Shown here: positions 59,880 through 64,000 of the stretch, piece by piece | Layout of the letters: the number at the start of each line of letters is the position of its first letter | Numbering within the stretch: the stretch's first letter is position 1 | Source of the DNA: Epiperipatus broadwayi | Taxonomy: Eukaryota > Onychophora > Udeonychophora > Euonychophora > Peripatidae | Reading direction: 5' to 3' | Assembly (NCBI GenBank): GCA_028023455.1 | Contig: JAQFVV010000231.1 | Location: 310,001 to 374,000, forward strand | DNA: 64,000 nucleotides | Translations under genes and position numbers: made by a program | Notes under the pieces: generated by a model | Told to the model about the DNA's origin: nothing | Seen by the model: only the letters and a program-made list of their open reading frames with translations | Database searches by the model: none

Positions 59880-60330
59880 AGGGATTATCCACTTAATGAA
59901 TAATGTTATTGTAGTGTAATTTTCACTACATCACTTATATAAAGTAAGTACTGCTTTTAACACTTTGTGGAGAGGTGTAATCTCAAGTATATGACCAAGG
60001 ACATGCAAAAAAAAATGTATGATCCCCAAGACGCACATTTCAGTCTGAATCAGCACTCATCCGATGACCCAGACTATAATCTCTTATACATATTTTTATC
60101 ATTGTACGTTATATGTAGATAATCGATTACTACAGTTTAATTCATAAGTGCCAGTCTTATTATTCTCATAACTTTGGCACAAACCATTTGATGAAAGTAC
60201 ATTAATCATTTTTATTAGTCATTCATTAGACTTAACTTATGTTTATGATTAAACCCCCTCCATAAAGTGTTAAAAGCAGATAGAAAACAAGACCTATCTT
60301 GCATAAAAGTGGTGAATATTATTCACCTTA
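59880..60330 (-). repeat. Family B copy on the minus strand with interrupted arm
   Basis: The two ends contain ACTGCTTTTAACACTTTGTGG and ATAAAGTGTTAAAAGCAGAT, inverted. The ribozyme-like motif is at 59991-60074. Between motif and outer arm lies a block (60110-60240) that is the inverse of 58540-58680, so this copy was rearranged together with the 58.5-kb region. Confidence 0.65.
59991..60074 (-). ncRNA. Hammerhead-like motif, family B minus-strand copy
   Basis: On the minus strand: CGGATGA for CTGATGA (complement 60057-60063), GTGCTGATTCAGACT as stem II, GAAA (complement 60038-60041), ATGTGCG facing TGCATGT (7 pairs with G-T), then GTC (complement 60000-60002) and CTTGGTC. One base of the first block is changed. 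Its stem III supports the family model. Confidence 0.55.
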
Positions 60331-60438
60331 TATCATATACATTTAATTCAAGATTTATGCATCTCAAATGGAAAATTTCTGAAAATAACCTATTTCTTAA
60401 TCTTTCAGCAAATGCAGGATATAGAACTTAACATCTTA

Positions 60439-60469
<31 letters not shown>
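60439..60469. repeat. (TA)n microsatellite
   Basis: About 15 TA units, directly followed by TGTAACAG. Confidence 0.95.
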
Positions 60470-60470
<1 letters not shown>

Positions 60471-60471
<1 letters not shown>

Positions 60472-62093
60472 GTAACAGTTCATAAATGCACATGTTGCAT
60501 AAGTGTGTGTGTGCACATACGGGTTACATGATGTACTTATTATTTTTTAAAATAATAAAAATTTAAGATTTTGAAATAGAAGAATAATATCAAGAATTAA
60601 TAGTTTGAAAAAGAAGTTGAAATAAAAAGAAAATTTAGAAATAAGTTAGAAATTAATTATTAATTATAACTTATCTTTCTTTTATGTATTTTCATTTTTT
60701 TTGGTATAATTCTGTCAAAAATACTCTTTGTAAAAAAACACTTTTAATTAAAAGAAAAATTCTTATGATTAATTAAAATAAGTTGTACAAAACTAATCAG
60801 GCTCTGGAGATTAAGATTCCAGATTGATTAGTTGAACAATATAGCTAATTTCAGATCTAATTAAAATAGAAAAACAAGAAAATAAAGGAATGTAAATTTT
60901 AATTAAAAGATCAAATGTATTAATTAATAGGTAGTTAACACTCTAGCAAAGGTGGGGTCAGAATAGTATGAAAAGCTGACATTCTCTTTGTCAATGATTA
61001 TTAGATTATTATTATTATTGGAAATGATTAGTTATTGGTATCTTAGTGTTATTATTGTTTAAAGAGAAATGAGTGGCTAGATCCGAGCACTGGTGCACAG
61101 CCATTTTCCTCCACGCATCTCCTGTGTGGCATTAGCCAAATGCCATGGTAGTTTACTCTGACTTGCCTTCTGCCAATGTTTAAACCCACTCTGCCAAATT
61201 AACAGAATCATACATGCCCTAGGACATGTAATCAAGAAGCTGCATTTATATTATACATACGTTTACCAAGAATCTGACCGGATCCGAGAAAAAGGTGATC
61301 ACCCACATACAAAAAAAAAAACAAAAGATTGTGCTTAAATCACTTATGGAAACCAAAGACTATATGTAACCCACTTATAGAAACCAGAGATTATGTTCAA
61401 ACTGCAGATATAAACCAAAAACTGTGCTGTACTTATACCTAGGTAATTATTATACATGATGTCATTATTAAAACTTAGAAATTTAAATACTAGGATTAAA
61501 AGCTAATATCTTGCCCTGAATAGAAATCATAAGCATGCATATTTGTGAAAGGTATGATATCTCTTATATGTTTTATATTTTATTATTTTTCTTATTATTA
61601 TTGTCTGTAAATAAATTGATGTAAATTATTAGTGTTGTTTACTTCTCTATCTCTCTCTCCATTTATCCAAGTAAATGTGTTGATGGTCTCAGGTTTAAGA
61701 ACTAGCCATGGGTCAAGTGCTTGAAACATATTAGTGACATTTCATGGGTTCTGGTGTAAGTATTGGATAGTGCTCTGGGTTTAAACCCTTTATAAATAAT
61801 TCCCATGAGGTGTTTCATGTTTCATGCAGCCGGAGAGAGTTACCTGTCTGGAAAGTGACTGTTGGTTTAATATTTTATTAAATCTGTCTGACAAGGGTCT
61901 GATTGATATGTAAATATTAATCATATTTACTCCTCTGCTTGAGTAACAGGGTCCTCTTAAAAGATCATATTAAAGATTAATATGTTTAAATACAATTTAA
62001 TTAGAACTAGATTTAAAATAATAAGTAATTAGATTTAGTATAAGTAGTAAAAGGTTTTTATATTTTTTATGTTGGGAGGGGGGTCATGTTACA
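60471..62093 (+). mobile_element. Possible 1.6-kb solo LTR
   Basis: It begins TGTAACA and ends TGTTACA, a perfect 7-bp terminal inverted repeat of the TG...CA type, after a (TA)n. AATAAA at 61610-61615 is followed by a pyrimidine-rich TTCTCTATCTCTCTCTCC, as at an R-U5 boundary. The interior is GC-richer at 61080-61180 and has no ORF. The right end is followed immediately by a TIR element (62097) and I see no 4-6 bp target duplication, so this is tentative. Confidence 0.35.
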
Positions 62094-62096
62094 GTA

Positions 62097-62504
62097 AGGA
62101 GAAAGGATTTTCATCTTAAATATATAACTGGATGGATCTTATAATAGCTCAACAATCTCATATTGAGTACTGAGAATACTCTAAAACTCAAATACAAGAT
62201 AGAGACTTTTGGAAAGGTAAGAGTGACTGCCTTATAATTATAAGCATCTTAGTTTGAGAGCATGAAGAAATTTCTTTATTCAACTTTACATTCATTATTT
62301 TCTTTCCTATATCTTCATGCTCTCAAAGTAGATTGACCTATGTAATTATAATGCAAATTTAATGATAAGATGGCTGCTCTTATTCTTCTGGAAGTCTCCA
62401 TCTTGTGTTTAGCTTTGAGATTATCCTCAGTACTCATCATGACATCATTGAGCTATTATAAAATCCATATAGCACAAATATTAAAGGTGAAAATCCTTTC
62501 TCCT
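62097..62504. mobile_element. TIR foldback element (408 bp) with TA target duplication
   Basis: The terminal inverted repeats AGGAGAAAGGATTTTCA and TGAAAATCCTTTCTCCT are perfect over 17 bp and flanked by TA on each side (62095-62096, 62505-62506). Inner halves stay complementary with gaps: CTTATAATAGCTCAA/ATTGAGCTATTATAA and TTGAGAGCATGAAGA/TCTTCATGCTCTCAA. TA duplication fits Tc1/mariner-type mobilisation. No transposase. Confidence 0.8.
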
Positions 62505-62562
62505 TAATTACATATAATCTCTGTGCCTAGTAAATATTATCGAATATATATATATATATATA

Positions 62563-62950
62563 ATCAAAATTACCACAAATTCACAACTCAACCAGACTAG
62601 CCAAAAAAGAAACTCTAAAACATAACCAATGGTTTCATTGCTACAAGCAGATTTCTCCAGAGTAAAGAACTACAAAATAACAATATATTTAAATTAAACA
62701 TTAGCCACAATTCCACTCACCTCCCATACACCCTTAATATTAAAAAAACCTTTTAAATAAGTTAATTGCTTCAGAATCATAAATTTTTAATAATAAAGAT
62801 TCATTAATTCTTCTTTTTATTTCATTTCTCTCAAAGAAGATAACCTTAGTTTTATTAAAATTAATAGTGTGGTCTGTATCTTTCATCGATATACAAAGCA
62901 GAACTAAGATATTTTTAATACTACTTTTATGCATCTTTAATCTTTCATTT
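62563..62950 (-). pseudogene. Penelope-like element C-terminal tail, copy 2
   Basis: A minus-strand frame (62934-62740) reads TDHTINFNKTKVIFFERNEI, then KRRINESLLLKIYDSEAINL. It parallels the frame in 22300-22440, and the non-coding flank (ACCAGACTAGCCAAAAAAG, GCTACAAGCAGA) also matches. The H-x-I-x5-K-V-I-x-x-E-x-N-x3-R-x3-E-x-L-x9-IN spacing resembles the C-terminal end of GIY-YIG PLE proteins. It is bounded by (TA)n at 62544-62563. Confidence 0.5.
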
Positions 62951-62977
62951 AAGCTAACATTACTGATATATATATTG

Positions 62978-64000
62978 TAACGGAAACCCGCCGATCGAAA
63001 GCTTAACTTCCCTTTTATCTATATATAATGGGGAATTCTTAAAAATTCAAGATCGTCCACTTTCCGCTACTGCAAGCAGAGAGAATATACGGACATAAAC
63101 GAGTCTATATCCGTACTTGACTAAATCTGTAACTATACGGGTATAGCCCCAGGTTATTTTTCCCGGTCAACTGTCTCTCGACTGCTGTAAGATTTAACAG
63201 AGTTACAGCGCTTGGATATTTATAAAATTTAATGGGATAAAAATACTGCACCACCAGCTTCATGTGTTAATTCAGTACTCAAAATGACTAATAATTATTT
63301 CCCCAAACCCTAAGACTATATTACTTTTTGGAGTGGCGAAGAACGAGATGAAACAAACTTAAATCAATAAAAGATATTTAATACAATAAATTAAACAATA
63401 AAAGAAATACTTTAAATCATTTACACACAATAAAAACAGATTATTTGCTATAATGCTACGAGAAAAAATAAAATAAAAAGATCCTATAAATGATTGGACA
63501 TTTATAATTGTCATTCCATGTATATATAAAAAGTTAAAGAATGTATTTATCATTCAAAGTAAGAGTTTGGGCATTGCCTAAATTAAAGGTATGTGCACAT
63601 GGAATATAAAATGTAGTATACATATTTACCTAGGTTATTAAGTCTCTGCATTAATTTGAAGTCTTGCTGACCACCATGTGGAATTTCTCCACTTCTTTAG
63701 CAGGGAACGGTCACTCTTAGGTTAGATTTTGGTTGTGGGAACTCCTCCGCATTTAGGACATCAAGGACCAGGCAAAACGAATCCTCTGGCAGGCACTACA
63801 TTGGTAGTTGTTACATCTAGATGGGAACCATTAGAGCACAGTGAGTCTGTATTGGCAAGCGATCATGACGGCCCTTAGCCAGCCATTCTTGATGAGACAC
63901 TGATGTTAGAAATCATATCTTGTTAACTATGGCTGCTTATTATCGGAGCAGTGTTTCCAACAACCTCTTGACAAGAAGTCTCCAACTCTAATATTTATTT
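62978..64000. mobile_element. Start of a TA-flanked element, cut by window end
   Basis: TGTAACGGAAACCCGCCGAT follows TATATAT. The first 250 bp are GC-richer and contain CTATATATAATGG (TATA-like) and a partial inverted pair (ATACGGACATAAACGAG with TATATCCGTAC). Three AATAAA words lie at 63367-63403. The stretch GGAGTGGCGAAGAACGAG to AACAATAAA resembles GGAGAAATAGCAACTCGG to TTAACAAT in repeat copy 1 (13326-13410), hinting at a distant relative of the 4.4-kb repeat. 63640-64000 is GC-richer and unidentified. No ORF with a known domain. Confidence 0.4.

Noticed and set aside
60471-62093. Full LTR retrotransposon with primer-binding site (TGGTGTAAG near 61752)
   Set aside because: The word resembles a primer-binding site, but no gag/pol remains and no second LTR is visible; kept only as a possible solo LTR.

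Overview
The window is an AT-rich (by eye well over 65% A+T) stretch of eukaryotic, almost certainly invertebrate animal, nuclear DNA. It is made almost entirely of decayed and a few well-preserved mobile elements. I recognise no host protein-coding gene, rRNA or canonical tRNA, and no bacterial-style operon, CRISPR array or origin. The open frames are short; the few with recognisable content are retrotransposon relics. The phylum cannot be fixed from this sequence alone.

Layout. (1) 1-6.4 kb: AT-rich DNA with a LINE tail, tRNA-like repeats and a duplicated 280-bp block. (2) 6.8-11 kb: two minus-strand copies of one LINE reverse transcriptase (RT) family, separated by microsatellites, a strange G/T-only tract (7.98-8.49 kb) and foldback repeats. 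(3) 12.5-21.7 kb: a giant imperfect palindrome made of two head-to-head copies of a 4.3-4.8 kb repeat; a third copy lies at 49.5-53.9 kb. Each copy starts and ends at a (TA)n tract. All three share a promoter-like block, poly(A) signal and purine block, but none has a long ORF. (4) 21.9-33 kb: Penelope-like element (PLE) tails, a tRNA-derived SINE with a 16-bp target duplication, foldback repeats, tandem repeats and a 175-bp inverted-repeat pair 4 kb apart. (5) 32-36 kb: a second LINE family with a C-terminal zinc knuckle, plus a second copy of its 3' end. (6) 36-49 kb: duplications, E-box and YY1-like motifs, a third copy of the first LINE, a 5'-truncated PLE with a 16-bp target duplication, and a tandem array with a 14-bp palindrome. 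(7) 54-64 kb: more foldbacks, a second SINE copy, a perfect 39-bp hairpin, a possible solo LTR, a TIR element and the start of another element.

The most interesting signal is that hammerhead-ribozyme-like cores recur in at least three unrelated repeat settings. Each has CTGATGA, a short hairpin, GAAA and usually a GTC-type triplet. They occur beside PLE tails (21.9 and 43.1 kb), in a dispersed repeat called here family A (23.1, 23.5, 23.6, 41.3, 41.85, 42.0, 44.8 and 54.2 kb), and in a foldback family called family B (26.5, 27.0, 30.9, 56.0, 58.4, 58.7 and 60.0 kb). One family B copy (58.7 kb) keeps every core base. In several family B copies the ribozyme sits at the tip of the hairpin formed by the inverted arms, and those arms carry a tRNA B-box-like motif. 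This resembles retrozyme or ribozyme-bearing SINE biology and is the best candidate for an undescribed system here. All ribozyme calls are motif and pairing calls made by eye.
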